A stretch of 64,000 bases of DNA from Acetobacteraceae bacterium ESL0709. Lineage in GTDB: Bacteria > Pseudomonadota > Alphaproteobacteria > Acetobacterales > Acetobacteraceae. The notes under the pieces were generated by a model, which saw only the letters and a program-made list of their open reading frames with translations, made no database searches and was not told the origin of the DNA. Location: positions 1,144,501 to 1,208,500 of the forward strand of contig JAQTIA010000003.1 of assembly GCA_029433415.1 (NCBI GenBank). Direction: 5' to 3'. A program made the translations under genes and the position numbers. Shown in pieces: positions 34,889-44,367 of the stretch (positions within the stretch are counted from its first letter, which is position 1; each line of letters starts with the position of its first letter).

Positions 34889-36022
34889 ATGGTCACGAAA
34901 ACTGATTTTTACGAAGTTCTTGAAGTCTCGCGTACAGCCACTCAGGAAGAATTGAAGAAAGCTTTCCGCAAGAAAGCCATGCAATATCATCCTGACCGTA
35001 ACCCCGGCGATAAAGAAGCCGAGCAGAAATTCAAGGAAGTCAACGCTGCCTATGAAGTGCTTCGTGACGCTGACAAACGGGCTGCCTATGACCGTTACGG
35101 GCATGCCGCTTTCGAAAATGGCGGAGGCGGCGCAGGAGGATTCGGCGGATTTGGTGGTTTCGGCGCTGGTGGACTGGGCGATATTTTTGAGCAGATGTTC
35201 GGCATGGGAGGGCAAAGAAGCTCTGCACAGCGAACGGCAGCAGATATTCAGGTCCAGGTCGAGATCAGTCTGACAGAAGCCTTTACGGGCATTAAAAAAG
35301 ACGTCCAGATTCAGACCCGCGTCACGTGTTCAAGCTGCCACGGTACGGGTTCTTCAGACCCCGAAAAAGGCAAAACCACCTGCGCGAGTTGCCATGGGCG
35401 TGGCGTTGTCCGCGTTCAGCAAGGATTTTTCGTCGTCGAACGTCCTTGCCCAACGTGCCAGGGAACAGGCCAGACCGTTGAAAGTCCCTGCTCTATCTGC
35501 CATGGCAGCGGCACGGAGGCCGCAACAGATGTCGTCAGCGTCGATATTCCTGCAGGAATTGAAGACGGCACACGTATCCGCCTTGCCGGAAAAGGCGAGG
35601 CTGGCGGCGAAAACATACAGCCTGGAGATCTTTACGTACTTGTGTCCGTCGAGCATCACGATTTATTCCAGCGTGAGGGTGCCCACATTTACTGCCGCGT
35701 TCCCCTACGCATGACACAAGCGGCTCTGGGCACAGAGATTGAAGTGCCTGTTATTGACGGCACATCTGCCAAAGTCAAAATCCCTGCTGGTACGCAAAGT
35801 GGCGAAACATTGCGCCTGCGGGGAAAAGGTTTCTCCATTCTTCATTCCCGCGCACGTGGCGACATGTATTTGCAAATGAATATTGAAACACCGCGGCAAC
35901 TCACCAAACACCAGCGCGAATTGCTGGAAGAGTTTGAAAAAGAAGCTGATGATCCCCAGAAGGCAAGCCCTGAAAGCACCGGCTTTTTCAAACGTGTCAA
36001 GGACTTCTTTGAAGGTGCCTAA
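34889..36022 (+). CDS. dnaJ: Co-chaperone DnaJ (Hsp40, class A)
   Basis: DnaJ stimulates DnaK ATPase and delivers substrates. It has 377 residues. The J domain (1-70) contains the HPD motif (YHPDRNPGD). A Gly-rich linker follows ([17 protein letters not shown]). The zinc-binding region has four CxxCxGxG repeats ([32 protein letters not shown]). The C-terminal peptide-binding domain is complete. It follows dnaK by 147 nt, with a terminator between. Confidence 0.97.
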   Translation: MVTKTDFYEVLEVSRTATQEELKKAFRKKAMQYHPDRNPGDKEAEQKFKEVNAAYEVLRDADKRAAYDRYGHAAFENGGGGAGGFGGFGGFGAGGLGDIFEQMFGMGGQRSSAQRTAADIQVQVEISLTEAFTGIKKDVQIQTRVTCSSCHGTGSSDPEKGKTTCASCHGRGVVRVQQGFFVVERPCPTCQGTGQTVESPCSICHGSGTEAATDVVSVDIPAGIEDGTRIRLAGKGEAGGENIQPGDLYVLVSVEHHDLFQREGAHIYCRVPLRMTQAALGTEIEVPVIDGTSAKVKIPAGTQSGETLRLRGKGFSILHSRARGDMYLQMNIETPRQLTKHQRELLEEFEKEADDPQKASPESTGFFKRVKDFFEGA

Positions 36023-36056
36023 GACAAGTCTATTTTAGTCTGCAAAATGATTTTTT

Positions 36057-36087
36057 CTCTTGCCTCTCTGTGAAAGGAAGGCAAGAG
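36057..36087 (+). promoter_or_regulatory. Hairpin whose 3' arm overlaps the dapB RBS region
   Basis: CTCTTGCCT (36057-36065) and AGGCAAGAG (36079-36087) are perfect 9-bp arms. The loop and 3' arm hold the purine-rich AAGGAAGGCAAGAG that must serve as the Shine-Dalgarno for dapB (ATG at 36095). A T6 run precedes the 5' arm rather than following the 3' arm, so this is not an ordinary terminator. It could limit dapB translation. The pairing is visible; the control is inference. Confidence 0.5.
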
Positions 36088-36094
36088 TCACTTC

Positions 36095-36853
36095 ATGACT
36101 AAAATGAACTCTCCCAAAATCGGCATTGCCGGTATCTCAGGTCGGCTTGGTTCTCTTTGTGCAGCAGAAGCAGCCGCCTATCTGGTAGGAGGCCTGTCAC
36201 GTCGGGCCGACTTAGCGCATTCAATCTTTACAGACCCTGCCAGGCTCGCTTCACAATGCGATGTCATTATTGATGTCAGCCACGCAAGCCAGATCGTCCC
36301 TCACGCCGAAGCATTTTCAGAAGCTGGCTGCGCCTGGGTCCTCGGCACAACGGGACTGACAGCGGAAGATCAGCAAGCTGTTGAAAAAGCTGCTGAAAAA
36401 ATCCCTGTCCTTCAGGCCGCCAATTTCTCTCCCGCCCTGACCATGCTGCTGGACCTCGCGCGTCAGCTGGCCGCAGCCCTGCCTGATTATGATGCGGAAA
36501 TTCTTGAAACGCATCATCGCCAGAAGCTTGATGCCCCTTCCGGGACAGCCCTCGCTATTGGCCGTGCCGTTGCTGAGGGACGCAACGTTAATTTCGAGGA
36601 TGTCAAAAGACTGGACCAGAACGGCAAAAGGCCTGACGGCGCCATTGGTTTCGCATCATTACGCGGAGGACAGGTCATCGGGGAACATGAACTCCGTTTT
36701 CTTGCAAAAGATGAAGAAATCATCCTTTCCCACAGAGCCCTCGACCGGCGCGTATTTGCAAGAGGCGCCGTTCAGGCCGCTTTATGGCTCGCCAATAATA
36801 AACCATCTGGACTCTATAGCATGAGTGATGTAGTGAGAGGAAATAATGTCTGA
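36095..36853 (+). CDS. dapB: 4-hydroxy-tetrahydrodipicolinate reductase
   Basis: DapB uses NAD(P)H to make tetrahydrodipicolinate in the lysine/meso-diaminopimelate pathway. It has 252 residues, slightly shorter than E. coli DapB (273). The nucleotide loop is GIAGISGRLG, and the catalytic signature ETHHRQKLDAPSGTAL carries His-His and Lys. A second ATG at 36104 is possible. It lies between dnaJ and metK on the same strand. asd, an earlier step of the same pathway, is about 8 kb away at 44368. Confidence 0.96.
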   Translation: MTKMNSPKIGIAGISGRLGSLCAAEAAAYLVGGLSRRADLAHSIFTDPARLASQCDVIIDVSHASQIVPHAEAFSEAGCAWVLGTTGLTAEDQQAVEKAAEKIPVLQAANFSPALTMLLDLARQLAAALPDYDAEILETHHRQKLDAPSGTALAIGRAVAEGRNVNFEDVKRLDQNGKRPDGAIGFASLRGGQVIGEHELRFLAKDEEIILSHRALDRRVFARGAVQAALWLANNKPSGLYSMSDVVRGNNV

Positions 36854-36959
36854 CAGGGATGGTGCCCAAGGCCCCTTATTACTTCCGCGACTTCATGTCG
36901 TGGCTCCGTCAGACGATCCTGTCCCTTGATGCTGCTGCAACGTCTGAATCTGGGCGTTG
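36848..36959 (+). promoter_or_regulatory. Structured leader of metK with mutually exclusive helices
   Basis: Several alternatives compete. GTCTGAC (36848-36854) can pair with GTCAGAC (36908-36914), enclosing a hairpin CCGCGAC (36885-36891) with GTCGTGG (36897-36903). GACAGG (36852-36857) can instead pair with CCTGTC (36918-36923). TCAGAC (36909-36914) can also pair with GTCTGA (36942-36947). CAACG/CGTTG (36938-36942, 36955-36959) is a further stem. The 5' part overlaps the dapB stop. It does not match known SAM riboswitch sequences I can recall. Seen by eye, not folded by program. Confidence 0.35.
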
Positions 36960-37004
36960 TGCAAGTATCTTTTCCTTTCCACTCATTCCCTGTGAGGTCC
37001 CTGA

Positions 37005-38189
37005 GTGCGCAATAACGGCGATTTTCTCTTTACTTCCGAATCTGTTTCTGAAGGCCATCCCGACAAGGTCGCAGACCGTATCTCCGATACTGTCCTTGAC
37101 GCCTATCTTGAGGCTGATCCTGAAGCTCGCGTAGCCTGTGAAACAATGGTTACAACCAACCGCGTCATTCTGGCCGGTGAGGTACGCGGCCCGGAAGCTG
37201 TAGAAAAGACACTCATTGACCGCGCACGGGAAGCCATCAAGGATATCGGTTACGATCAGGAAGGTTTTTCCTGGAAAAAGGCCGATATCAAATCCTACCT
37301 CCACGCCCAGTCCGCTGATATCGCCGTCGGCGTTGACAGCGCCGGCGACAAGGATGAAGGCGCTGGCGATCAGGGCATCATGTTCGGTTTTGCGACAAAT
37401 GAGACCGAACACCTCATGCCCGCTCCTATTTTTTATGCCCATAATATCCTCGACCGTATGCGCGAACACCGCAAAGCAGGTGATGCACGCGGCAAGGGTC
37501 TACTTCCTGATGCCAAAAGCCAGGTCACGTTGCGTTATGTTAATGGGAAACCTGTCGGCGTGACCTCTGTTGTCGTTTCCACGCAACATGAAGCCGGAAT
37601 GCACCAGAGCAAAATCCGCGAAATGGTACGCGAAAGCGTGCGCGAAGTACTGCCTGAGGGCTGGATGTGCCCAGAAGATCAATTCTATGTTAACCCGACA
37701 GGTATTTTTGTCATTGGCGGACCTGATGGAGATGCCGGTCTGACAGGTCGCAAGATCATTGTGGACACCTACGGCGGTGCCGCTCCCCATGGTGGTGGAG
37801 CTTTCTCTGGCAAGGATCCGACCAAGGTCGACCGCTCCGCAGCCTACGCTGCTCGCTATCTGGCAAAGAACGTTGTTGCCGCTGGGCTGGCCGATCGCTG
37901 CACCATCCAGCTCAGCTACGCCATTGGCGTTTCACGGCCTCTTTCCGTCTATGTTGATCTGGATGGGACCGGTCATGACGTCAATGAAGAGAAACTGGGA
38001 CGTTTGCTCAATGAAATCATGGATCTATCTCCCCGTGGTATCCGCAAACATCTGCGCCTGAACCGGCCGATCTATGTTCCTACCTCTTCCTATGGCCATT
38101 TCGGACGCGTTCCTGACCCCGTTCTGGACAATTTCACTTGGGAAAACACGGATCTGGTTGACGGACTTAAAAGCGCTCTTAACCGCTGA
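37005..38189 (+). CDS. metK: S-adenosylmethionine synthase
   Basis: MetK makes SAM from methionine and ATP. The protein has 394 residues. The signatures are [20 protein letters not shown] near the start (methionine and ATP contacts), [16 protein letters not shown], and the Gly-rich [22 protein letters not shown]. The start is GTG at 37005, with GAGG 8 nt upstream. A 151-nt spacer from dapB, with an unusually rich set of possible stems, forms the leader. A terminator closes the gene. Confidence 0.97.
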   Translation: MRNNGDFLFTSESVSEGHPDKVADRISDTVLDAYLEADPEARVACETMVTTNRVILAGEVRGPEAVEKTLIDRAREAIKDIGYDQEGFSWKKADIKSYLHAQSADIAVGVDSAGDKDEGAGDQGIMFGFATNETEHLMPAPIFYAHNILDRMREHRKAGDARGKGLLPDAKSQVTLRYVNGKPVGVTSVVVSTQHEAGMHQSKIREMVRESVREVLPEGWMCPEDQFYVNPTGIFVIGGPDGDAGLTGRKIIVDTYGGAAPHGGGAFSGKDPTKVDRSAAYAARYLAKNVVAAGLADRCTIQLSYAIGVSRPLSVYVDLDGTGHDVNEEKLGRLLNEIMDLSPRGIRKHLRLNRPIYVPTSSYGHFGRVPDPVLDNFTWENTDLVDGLKSALNR

Positions 38190-38231
38190 TCGATCCCTTT
38201 TCTGCTGCATAAAGCAGTTTAAAATATTTCT

Positions 38232-38264
38232 TCCCCTTTCCTTCCTCAAGGGAAGGGGATTTTT
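38232..38264 (+). terminator. Intrinsic terminator after metK
   Basis: TCCCCTTTCC (38232-38241) pairs with GGGAAGGGGA (38250-38259), ten pairs including one G-T, and is followed by TTTTT. The trmB start is only about 18 nt further, so read-through transcripts would have the trmB RBS region next to this stem. Confidence 0.75.
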
Positions 38265-38281
38265 CATTGATACGTTTAGAG

Positions 38282-38989
38282 ATGACGGCTCCGTTGTTTG
38301 ACGACCTGAAACCACAACCAGAACGCCTTTATGGCCGCCAGCGCGGACACCCTCTGCGGGCACGCCAGCAACGTCTCCTTGATGAGGCCTTGCCCCGCAT
38401 CACATTCAAGGCCTTTGATAATCCGCTTCAGGGGTTTTCACGCTCTGTTTCCGGGCTTTTTCTCGAAGTCGGCTTTGGCGGGGGCGAGCATGCGCTGGAT
38501 CAGTCTGAACGGCACCCTGATATTGGCTATATCGCCTCTGAAGTCTTTGAAAACGGGATTTGTTCCCTCCTCTCCCGCATCATGCCAGAAGGCGAGGAAA
38601 TGACAGCAGCTCCACCGGAAAATCTTCGTCTCTGGAGCGATGACGCGCGTCTTTTAATAAAAGATCTGCCAGATCAGTGCCTTGATCGGGCCTACCTCAT
38701 GTTCCCTGATCCCTGGCCAAAGGCACGCCACGCCAAACGACGCTTTGTACATCCTGAAAATATTCGACAGCTTGCCCGTCTCCTGAAAAAAGGCGCTCAA
38801 TGGCGCATTGCCAGCGATCACCCTGTCTACCAGGAATGGGTCACTGAGGTCATGCAGGCACAGCCTTATTTCGAACTAGCCTCCCTGACCAAAACGCGGC
38901 CAGAGGGCTGGTCTCCCACGCGCTACGAGGCCAAGGCCTTCCGTGAAGGAAGGCAACCTTTTTACTGGACCTTCATCCGCCGTCCCTAA
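38282..38989 (+). CDS. trmB: tRNA (guanine-N7-)-methyltransferase
   Basis: TrmB forms m7G46 in tRNA with SAM. It has 235 residues. The SAM-binding loop is LEVGFGGGEHAL, and the family signature YLMFPDPWPKARHAKRRFV follows. The C-terminal TRYEAKAFREGR is typical. The ATG at 38282 gives MTAPLFDDLKPQPERLYGRQRG, a normal beginning; a TTG at 38267 is possible with GAAGGGGA upstream, but that purine run belongs to the terminator stem. ETF-QO follows 21 nt downstream. Confidence 0.95.
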   Translation: MTAPLFDDLKPQPERLYGRQRGHPLRARQQRLLDEALPRITFKAFDNPLQGFSRSVSGLFLEVGFGGGEHALDQSERHPDIGYIASEVFENGICSLLSRIMPEGEEMTAAPPENLRLWSDDARLLIKDLPDQCLDRAYLMFPDPWPKARHAKRRFVHPENIRQLARLLKKGAQWRIASDHPVYQEWVTEVMQAQPYFELASLTKTRPEGWSPTRYEAKAFREGRQPFYWTFIRRP

Positions 38990-39010
38990 TACCCCCAGGA
39001 GAATCGTCTC

Positions 39011-40672
39011 ATGACACAGTCTGCCCCGCAGGAGGCTCCCATCGAACGCGAAGAGATGGAATTTGACGTTGTGGTCGTTGGTGGCGGCCCGGCTGGCCTC
39101 AGCGCCGCCATAAGGCTTCGTCAGCTCAACCCCGAGCTGTCGGTCTGTCTTCTGGAAAAAGGCAGCGAGATTGGTGCCCACATCGTCTCAGGCGCTGTTA
39201 TTGAGCCGCGTTCCCTGGCAGAACTTTTCCCTGACTGGCAGCAACGTGGCGCACCACTTGATACGAAAGTCTCGGAAGAAAAACTTCTTTTCCTGACAGA
39301 AAAAAGATTCTTTCCCATCCCCGCACACCATCTACTCATGCCGCAAATGGACAATCAGGGTAATTATGTTATCTCCTTGGGAGATCTCTGCCGCTGGCTG
39401 GGTGAACAGGCTGAGGCTCTGGGCGTGGAAATCTATCCCGGCTTTGCCGGCCGGCATCTTCACATCGAAAATGGACGTGTTTGCGGCATCGTCACAGGCG
39501 ACATGGGCGTGGCACGCGACGGAACGCAGAAACCAGAATTCACGCCTGGTATGATCCTGCGAGGCAAACAGGTCATTCTGGCAGAAGGCGCACGCGGCTC
39601 TCTTAGTGAGCATGCCATCCGCCATTTCAACCTCCGCAGTCATTGCGACCCGCAGACATACGGCCTCGGCATCAAGGAAATCTGGGAGATTCCTAAAGAG
39701 AGACACCACCCCGGCTTTATACAGCACAGTTTTGGGTGGCCCCTTGATGATCAGACTTACGGAGGTGCATTCCTTTACCATTTTGGCGAGAATCTCGTTA
39801 GCTATGGCTTTGTCACAGGGCTTGATTACCGTAACCCCTGGCTTTCTCCTTTCGAGGAAATGCAGCGCACGAAATTACACCCGGCCTTCAGCCACCATTT
39901 TAAAGGAGGACGCCGCATCAGCTATGGCGCCCGCGCCCTTTCGGAAGGTGGATTCCAGTCTCTTCCCCAGCTCAGTTTCCCCGGCGGCGTGCTGACTGGC
40001 GATAGCGCGGGTTTCCTGAATATGCCCAAAATCAAGGGCACACATACCGCCATGAAATCCGGCATGCTGGCAGCCGAGGCCATTCTGGAAGCCTTGCAGT
40101 GCGAAAGGAATGAAGCTGTCAGCTACCTTGCAAGAGTGAAAACTTCATGGCTCTGGCCCGAGCTTTACGAAGCACGCAATATCCGCCCGGCTTTCGCCAG
40201 ATGGGGCAATAAGGCGGGTGCTCTTTATAGCGGCATTGACAGTTTCATCTTCCGTGGCAAGGCACCTTGGACGCTCCATTACTCCCATTCTGATAATGAA
40301 ACATTGCTGCCAGCAGCACAATGCAAGGCGCCTTCCTATCCCAAAGCTGATGGCACGCTGACATTTGACCGGACAAGCTCGGTCTTTCTCAGTAATCTGA
40401 GTCATGAAGAGGACCAACCTGTTCACCTGCGCGTACAGAGTCAGACCCTGTGGGAGGAAGTGAACGCACGGCGCTTTGCCTCCCCTGAATCGCGGTACTG
40501 TCCTGCTGGAGTTTATGACGGAGAGAGAGACGCGGATGGCAACTGGTCTCTGACAATCAATTCCCAGAATTGCGTTCATTGCAAAAGCTGCGATATTAAA
40601 GACCCTCTCCAGAACATAAGATGGGTTCCACCTGAAGGGGGAAGTGGCCCGAATTATTCTTCCGGAATGTAA
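39011..40672 (+). CDS. Electron transfer flavoprotein-ubiquinone oxidoreductase
   Basis: ETF-QO passes electrons from reduced ETF to ubiquinone at the inner membrane. It has 553 residues. The FAD-binding loop VVVGGGPAGLSAAIRL is near residue 20, a hydrophobic membrane-contact segment is central, and the [4Fe-4S] cluster Cys are at CPAGVY and NCVHCKSCDIKDP near the C-terminus. AGGAG lies 9 nt before the ATG. The two ETF subunits follow at 40788, so the three genes form the ETF-to-quinone route. No acyl-CoA dehydrogenase is in the window, so the electron donor is unknown. Confidence 0.96.
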   Translation: MTQSAPQEAPIEREEMEFDVVVVGGGPAGLSAAIRLRQLNPELSVCLLEKGSEIGAHIVSGAVIEPRSLAELFPDWQQRGAPLDTKVSEEKLLFLTEKRFFPIPAHHLLMPQMDNQGNYVISLGDLCRWLGEQAEALGVEIYPGFAGRHLHIENGRVCGIVTGDMGVARDGTQKPEFTPGMILRGKQVILAEGARGSLSEHAIRHFNLRSHCDPQTYGLGIKEIWEIPKERHHPGFIQHSFGWPLDDQTYGGAFLYHFGENLVSYGFVTGLDYRNPWLSPFEEMQRTKLHPAFSHHFKGGRRISYGARALSEGGFQSLPQLSFPGGVLTGDSAGFLNMPKIKGTHTAMKSGMLAAEAILEALQCERNEAVSYLARVKTSWLWPELYEARNIRPAFARWGNKAGALYSGIDSFIFRGKAPWTLHYSHSDNETLLPAAQCKAPSYPKADGTLTFDRTSSVFLSNLSHEEDQPVHLRVQSQTLWEEVNARRFASPESRYCPAGVYDGERDADGNWSLTINSQNCVHCKSCDIKDPLQNIRWVPPEGGSGPNYSSGM

Positions 40673-40787
40673 GGTGCTGTCTTTTATGCGAGAGAGGATG
40701 TGACTTTTTTCTCAAGACACGATAGTGTCAAAGTGAATATCAGATCTTTTCCGACTTTTTCAGCGGCAACAGCGACGAAAGATGACA

Positions 40788-41540
40788 ATGAAAATCCTTG
40801 TCCCCGTCAAACGGGTTCTTGATTATAACATCAAACCGCGCGTAGCGGCAGATGGCAATGGTGTGGACACACAGGGCGCAAAAATGTCGATGAACCCCTT
40901 CGACGAAATCGCCCTTGAGGAAGCCGTAAGGTTACGTGAGAAAGGAAGTGCCAGCGAGGTAGTCGCTGTCTCCATCGGGCCACAGGCTGCGCAGGATGTA
41001 CTCCGCACAGCTATGGCCATGGGGGCTGATCGCGCTATTCTGGTCAAAACTGATCAGCTGCTTGAGCCTCTGGCTGTCGCAAAAATCCTTAAGATTATCA
41101 TTGAACGTGAGCAACCCGGCCTCATCAGCATGGGCAAGCAGGCGATTGATGACGATATGAACGCTACGGGCCAGATGCTCGCTGCCATGCTCTCCTGGCC
41201 GCAGGCGACATTTGCCAGCAAAGTTACAGTCGCTGATAACTGTGCCGAAGTTATCCGCGAAATTGACGGGGGTACTGAGGTCATTTCAGTACCTCTGCCG
41301 GCTGTCATCACGGCTGATCTCCGCCTGAACGAACCGCGCTATGCATCGCTTCCCAATATCATGAAAGCCCGCAAGAAACCTCTGGAAACGATCGAGGCAG
41401 ACAGTCTTGGTGTCGATCTCACCCCTCACCTGACTATCCTCAAGGTTGAGGAACCTTCTGAACGCAAGGCCGGCGTGATCGTCAAGGATATTGAAGAGCT
41501 GGTCTCGAAGCTTAAAACAGAAGCAAAGGTGCTCCCATGA
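40788..41540 (+). CDS. etfB: Electron transfer flavoprotein beta subunit
   Basis: EtfB (250 residues) holds the AMP and part of the FAD site of the ETF heterodimer. The start [14 protein letters not shown] is canonical, [14 protein letters not shown] and [17 protein letters not shown] are family signatures, and [16 protein letters not shown] leads to the recognition-loop region. An ATG two codons earlier (40782) is also possible. The stop overlaps the etfA start (ATGA). The spacer upstream has a GACAC/GTGTC hairpin at 40716-40729. Confidence 0.95.
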   Translation: MKILVPVKRVLDYNIKPRVAADGNGVDTQGAKMSMNPFDEIALEEAVRLREKGSASEVVAVSIGPQAAQDVLRTAMAMGADRAILVKTDQLLEPLAVAKILKIIIEREQPGLISMGKQAIDDDMNATGQMLAAMLSWPQATFASKVTVADNCAEVIREIDGGTEVISVPLPAVITADLRLNEPRYASLPNIMKARKKPLETIEADSLGVDLTPHLTILKVEEPSERKAGVIVKDIEELVSKLKTEAKVLP

Positions 41541-42448
41541 CCGCACTCGTTCTGATCGAAACAGAAGGCGGACAACTCCGTCAGGCGGCACGCTCTGCCG
41601 TAACAGCTGCACGCTCTTTTGGTGATGTAGACGCTCTCGTCATTGGTGAGGGCGCTGAAGCGGCCTCACACCTTGAAGGCGTACGGAAAGTCCTGCATGT
41701 CACCAACCTGAATCATGCACTAGCAGAACCTGTTGCCGCCCTTCTGGCACAACTGGCATCACAGTACAGTCACATTCTGGCCGCAGCATCAGCTACCGGC
41801 AAGAACATCCTTCCCCGTTTGGCAGGACTCCTCGACGTGCAGCCCATTTCTGATGTCATTGCTATCAGAGACGATGCCACTTTTGTGCGTCCCATTTATG
41901 CAGGCAATGCACTGGCGACCGTACAGTCACGAGACGCCATTAGGATTCTGACTGTTCGTGGCTCAAGTTTCGATCCGGCAAAGGATGGTAACACCGCCGC
42001 CCCCATTGAAACCATTACCGCGCCTGATGACAGTAAAAATGTTCGCTTCATACGTGTCGAGCTCAGCCAGTCCGACCGACCCGAGCTGGAAGCGGCCCGG
42101 ATTGTTATTTCTGGTGGTAAGGGCCTGAAAGACGCGGCCAATTTTGATCGTCTTCTGGCGCCTATTGCTGACAAGCTTGGTGCCGCCATCGGTGCCTCTC
42201 GTGCGGCTGTTGACGCAGGTTTTGCCCCTAATGAAATGCAAGTTGGCCAAACCGGCAAGGTCGTCGCACCGGATCTGTATATCGCTGCGGGACTATCGGG
42301 AGCCATTCAGCATCTGGCCGGTATGAAAGACAGCCGTGTGATCGTCGCAATCAATCTCGACCCTGAAGCACCTATCTTCAAAGTGGCTGATTACGGCATT
42401 ATTGGCGATCTTTTTGAGGTCTTGCCGGCACTGGAAAAAGCTCTTTAA
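41537..42448 (+). CDS. etfA: Electron transfer flavoprotein alpha subunit
   Basis: EtfA (303 residues) binds FAD in its C-terminal domain. The motifs are [12 protein letters not shown] and the long [21 protein letters not shown], followed by [18 protein letters not shown]. It overlaps etfB by 4 nt, a typical coupling that keeps the subunits equal. A strong terminator follows 30 nt after the stop. Together with ETF-QO upstream it forms a functional electron-transfer unit. Confidence 0.96.
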   Translation: MTALVLIETEGGQLRQAARSAVTAARSFGDVDALVIGEGAEAASHLEGVRKVLHVTNLNHALAEPVAALLAQLASQYSHILAAASATGKNILPRLAGLLDVQPISDVIAIRDDATFVRPIYAGNALATVQSRDAIRILTVRGSSFDPAKDGNTAAPIETITAPDDSKNVRFIRVELSQSDRPELEAARIVISGGKGLKDAANFDRLLAPIADKLGAAIGASRAAVDAGFAPNEMQVGQTGKVVAPDLYIAAGLSGAIQHLAGMKDSRVIVAINLDPEAPIFKVADYGIIGDLFEVLPALEKAL

Positions 42449-42478
42449 GACTCTGTCTGCTGATAAAACTGCCCACGA

Positions 42479-42518
42479 AAAAGACTTTCACTTTCACAAA
42501 GTGGAAGTCTTTTTTTAT
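42479..42518 (+). terminator. Intrinsic terminator after etfA
   Basis: An AAGACTT..CACTTT arm and an AAAGTG..AAGTCTT arm pair around a short CAC loop with one mismatch, followed by a T-rich run. It separates the etf genes from the tRNA gene. Confidence 0.85.
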
Positions 42519-42577
42519 TTAATCATCCTTTCCTCTTGCTTCTCTGCCAAGAGCACGGTAGGAATTTCCTGAAAGCT

Positions 42578-42654
42578 CGGAGTATAGCTCAGCCTGGTAG
42601 AGCACTGTGTTCGGGACGCAGGGGCCGGAGGTTCGAATCCTCTTACTCCGACCA
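42578..42654 (+). tRNA. tRNA-Pro (CGG anticodon)
   Basis: All arms form: acceptor CGGAGTA with TACTCCG, D arm with GCTC/GAGC, and anticodon stem CTGTG/CGCAG around loop TTCGGGA (anticodon CGG, reads CCG). The variable loop is five bases, and the T arm GGAGG/CCTCT surrounds TTCGAAT. The discriminator is A and CCA is encoded (42652-42654). It is a single gene with no adjacent integrase. Confidence 0.96.
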
Positions 42655-42695
42655 TCATAAAGCTTTCGCTTCCTTGTGTAATCTTTACGATTCAT

Positions 42696-42712
42696 TATCA
42701 TCTCTGATGATA
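42696..42712. promoter_or_regulatory. Perfect 7-bp inverted repeat upstream of a small secreted protein gene
   Basis: TATCATC and GATGATA flank a 3-nt centre. The site is about 50 nt before the ATG at 42761 and 42 nt after the tRNA. It could be an operator or a small 5' hairpin; function is inference. Confidence 0.35.
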
Positions 42713-42760
42713 GAACCTCTCCAAAGTTCAGGATAATCTGTTCTTGAAAGAGGGAATTTT

Positions 42761-43120
42761 ATGTTACGCACGCTTTATGGACTTCTTGCCGCCACAACAC
42801 TGCTTATAACGATTCCTGCTTTAGCAGAGCCAGGCGGGTGCCTGAAATATGGTGCCGTTGGAGCTGTCGGCGGACATCTGGCCAATAAACATGGCGTTCT
42901 CGGAGCTGTTGGAGGATGTGCCACCGGCATGTACCAGCGGCACAAATACCGCAAATCCCTTAAGGAAAAAGCTGCCCTCTGGGACCAGGAACACCCAGTT
43001 GACGAAAATGGCCATAAAAGCTGGTGGCAGAGTCATAACACCAAAGAAGCTGTCAGCCAGAAAGCCCAGTGGTACGATCAGGAGCACCCTGATGACGGAA
43101 ATCCTGCCGCCGGGAAATAA
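42761..43120 (+). CDS. Small secreted protein with glycine-zipper segment and DQEHP repeats
   Basis: The 119-residue product has a Sec signal peptide (cleavage near ALAEP). The mature start has a Gly/Ala-rich segment that could insert in a membrane (YGAVGAVGGHLANKHGVLGAVGG), flanked by two Cys. The C-terminal half carries two copies of a short motif: ALWDQEHPVDENG and QWYDQEHPDDG, each after a Lys/Ala helix. The repeats suggest a duplicated binding or structural unit. No family is recognised. AGAGGGAA lies about 7 nt before the ATG. Confidence 0.75.
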   Translation: MLRTLYGLLAATTLLITIPALAEPGGCLKYGAVGAVGGHLANKHGVLGAVGGCATGMYQRHKYRKSLKEKAALWDQEHPVDENGHKSWWQSHNTKEAVSQKAQWYDQEHPDDGNPAAGK

Positions 43121-43278
43121 CAGCTTATATTGGGAAGCCATCCCTCATCTTAAACCGGACGAGGCCTGAGCACCTCCCTATAACAGGATTCTACATTACG
43201 TTCAGCCATGGAGGCAGGTAAGAAATGCCTTCATGGTCTGGGGAGAGCCCCGTGCCTCGCTCCTAATTATAAAAAGCC

Positions 43279-44307
43279 TTACAGAAAAGCTTTCATTGCC
43301 TGACGTGCCACTGTTTCCAATGTTTCAATCGCGCCTTCTGAATCATTAAGACACGGAATATAGGCGAACGCTTCACCGCCTACCTCCATGAATTCCTCAC
43401 GCAATTCGCGGTCAATTTCATCCAGCGTCTCAATACAATCCGTCATGAAGCCCGGTGTCAGAACAGCGATCTTTGTAATATTCTGTTTCGGCAACGCTTT
43501 CACATAAGGGGTAATATAAGGTTTGATCCATTTCGTCGGCCCAAAGCGCGACTGAAATACCACAGGTGCCTGCTCTTCTGTCAGATCAAGAGCCTCCCGG
43601 AGAGCCTTAGCCGTACGTAGACAATCCTCAAGATAAGGATCGCCCTTCTTAATGAAAAATTCCGGCAACCCATGAAATGAAAGAACAAGACGCTGGGGTT
43701 TGAAATCCAGCCCTGACAGTTTGCTTCGTACCGAATCAGCAAGGGCCTTGATAAAAACCGGATGATCCGGGAAAGCAGGCACTGTAACGATAGAAGGCTG
43801 ACGACGCAGGCGCATCAGAACGCGAAAAAGCTGATCCTGTGCTGTAGCCGTCGTCGAGGCAGAATATTGGGGATAGAGCGGCAGGCTGACAATACGGTCA
43901 CAACCCTGCTTCATTAAATGCGTTACAGCCTGCTCAATCGTAGGATCACCATAGCGCATTCCCCATGCAACCGGGATAGAATCCTTTTCCAGCCGCCTCG
44001 CCAGCCTGTCAGCCTGACGCTCCGTATAGACTCTCAGAGGAGACGCATGCTTTTCCTTATCCCAAATCAGCCTGTAATTATGGCCGCTTTTAAATGGCCT
44101 GCGCGTCAGGACGAGACTCTGTAAAAGAGGCTGCCACAAAAGAGGCGACATCTCCACAACCCGCCTGTCTGAGAGAAACTCTTTCAGATAACGGCGCACG
44201 GCAAAATAACCGGTGCTGTCCGGTGTGCCAAGATTAATGAGGAGAACGCCAACCCGCCCTTCCGGCGGAAAGGCAACACGAGGGGGAGGATTGATAAAAT
44301 ACGTCAT
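43279..44307 (-). CDS. hemH: Ferrochelatase
   Basis: HemH inserts Fe2+ into protoporphyrin IX, the last step of heme synthesis, needed for the bc1 cytochromes and the heme-linked dehydrogenases. It has 342 residues. The start VGVLLINLGTPDS and the YLKEFLSDRRVVEM segment are typical. The catalytic His is in LSFHGLPEFFIKKGDPY and the late acidic motif is in CIETLDEIDRE. It lies 60 nt after asd on the same strand. No Fe-S Cys cluster is visible at the C-terminus. Confidence 0.95.
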   Translation of the reverse strand: MTYFINPPPRVAFPPEGRVGVLLINLGTPDSTGYFAVRRYLKEFLSDRRVVEMSPLLWQPLLQSLVLTRRPFKSGHNYRLIWDKEKHASPLRVYTERQADRLARRLEKDSIPVAWGMRYGDPTIEQAVTHLMKQGCDRIVSLPLYPQYSASTTATAQDQLFRVLMRLRRQPSIVTVPAFPDHPVFIKALADSVRSKLSGLDFKPQRLVLSFHGLPEFFIKKGDPYLEDCLRTAKALREALDLTEEQAPVVFQSRFGPTKWIKPYITPYVKALPKQNITKIAVLTPGFMTDCIETLDEIDRELREEFMEVGGEAFAYIPCLNDSEGAIETLETVARQAMKAFL

Positions 44308-44367
44308 AATCTGCTGACTATGAACCTCCCCCGCCCAGAAGAAAAGAAAAACTGGGTTAAGGGAAAC

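Noticed and set aside
36854-37004. A known SAM riboswitch (SAM-II or SAM/SAH) before metK
   Set aside because: The conserved core sequences I know for these classes are not found. I kept the region only as a structured leader.
42536-42736. Open frames on both strands covering the tRNA-Pro gene
   Set aside because: The region folds as a complete tRNA with encoded CCA, so these frames are chance.
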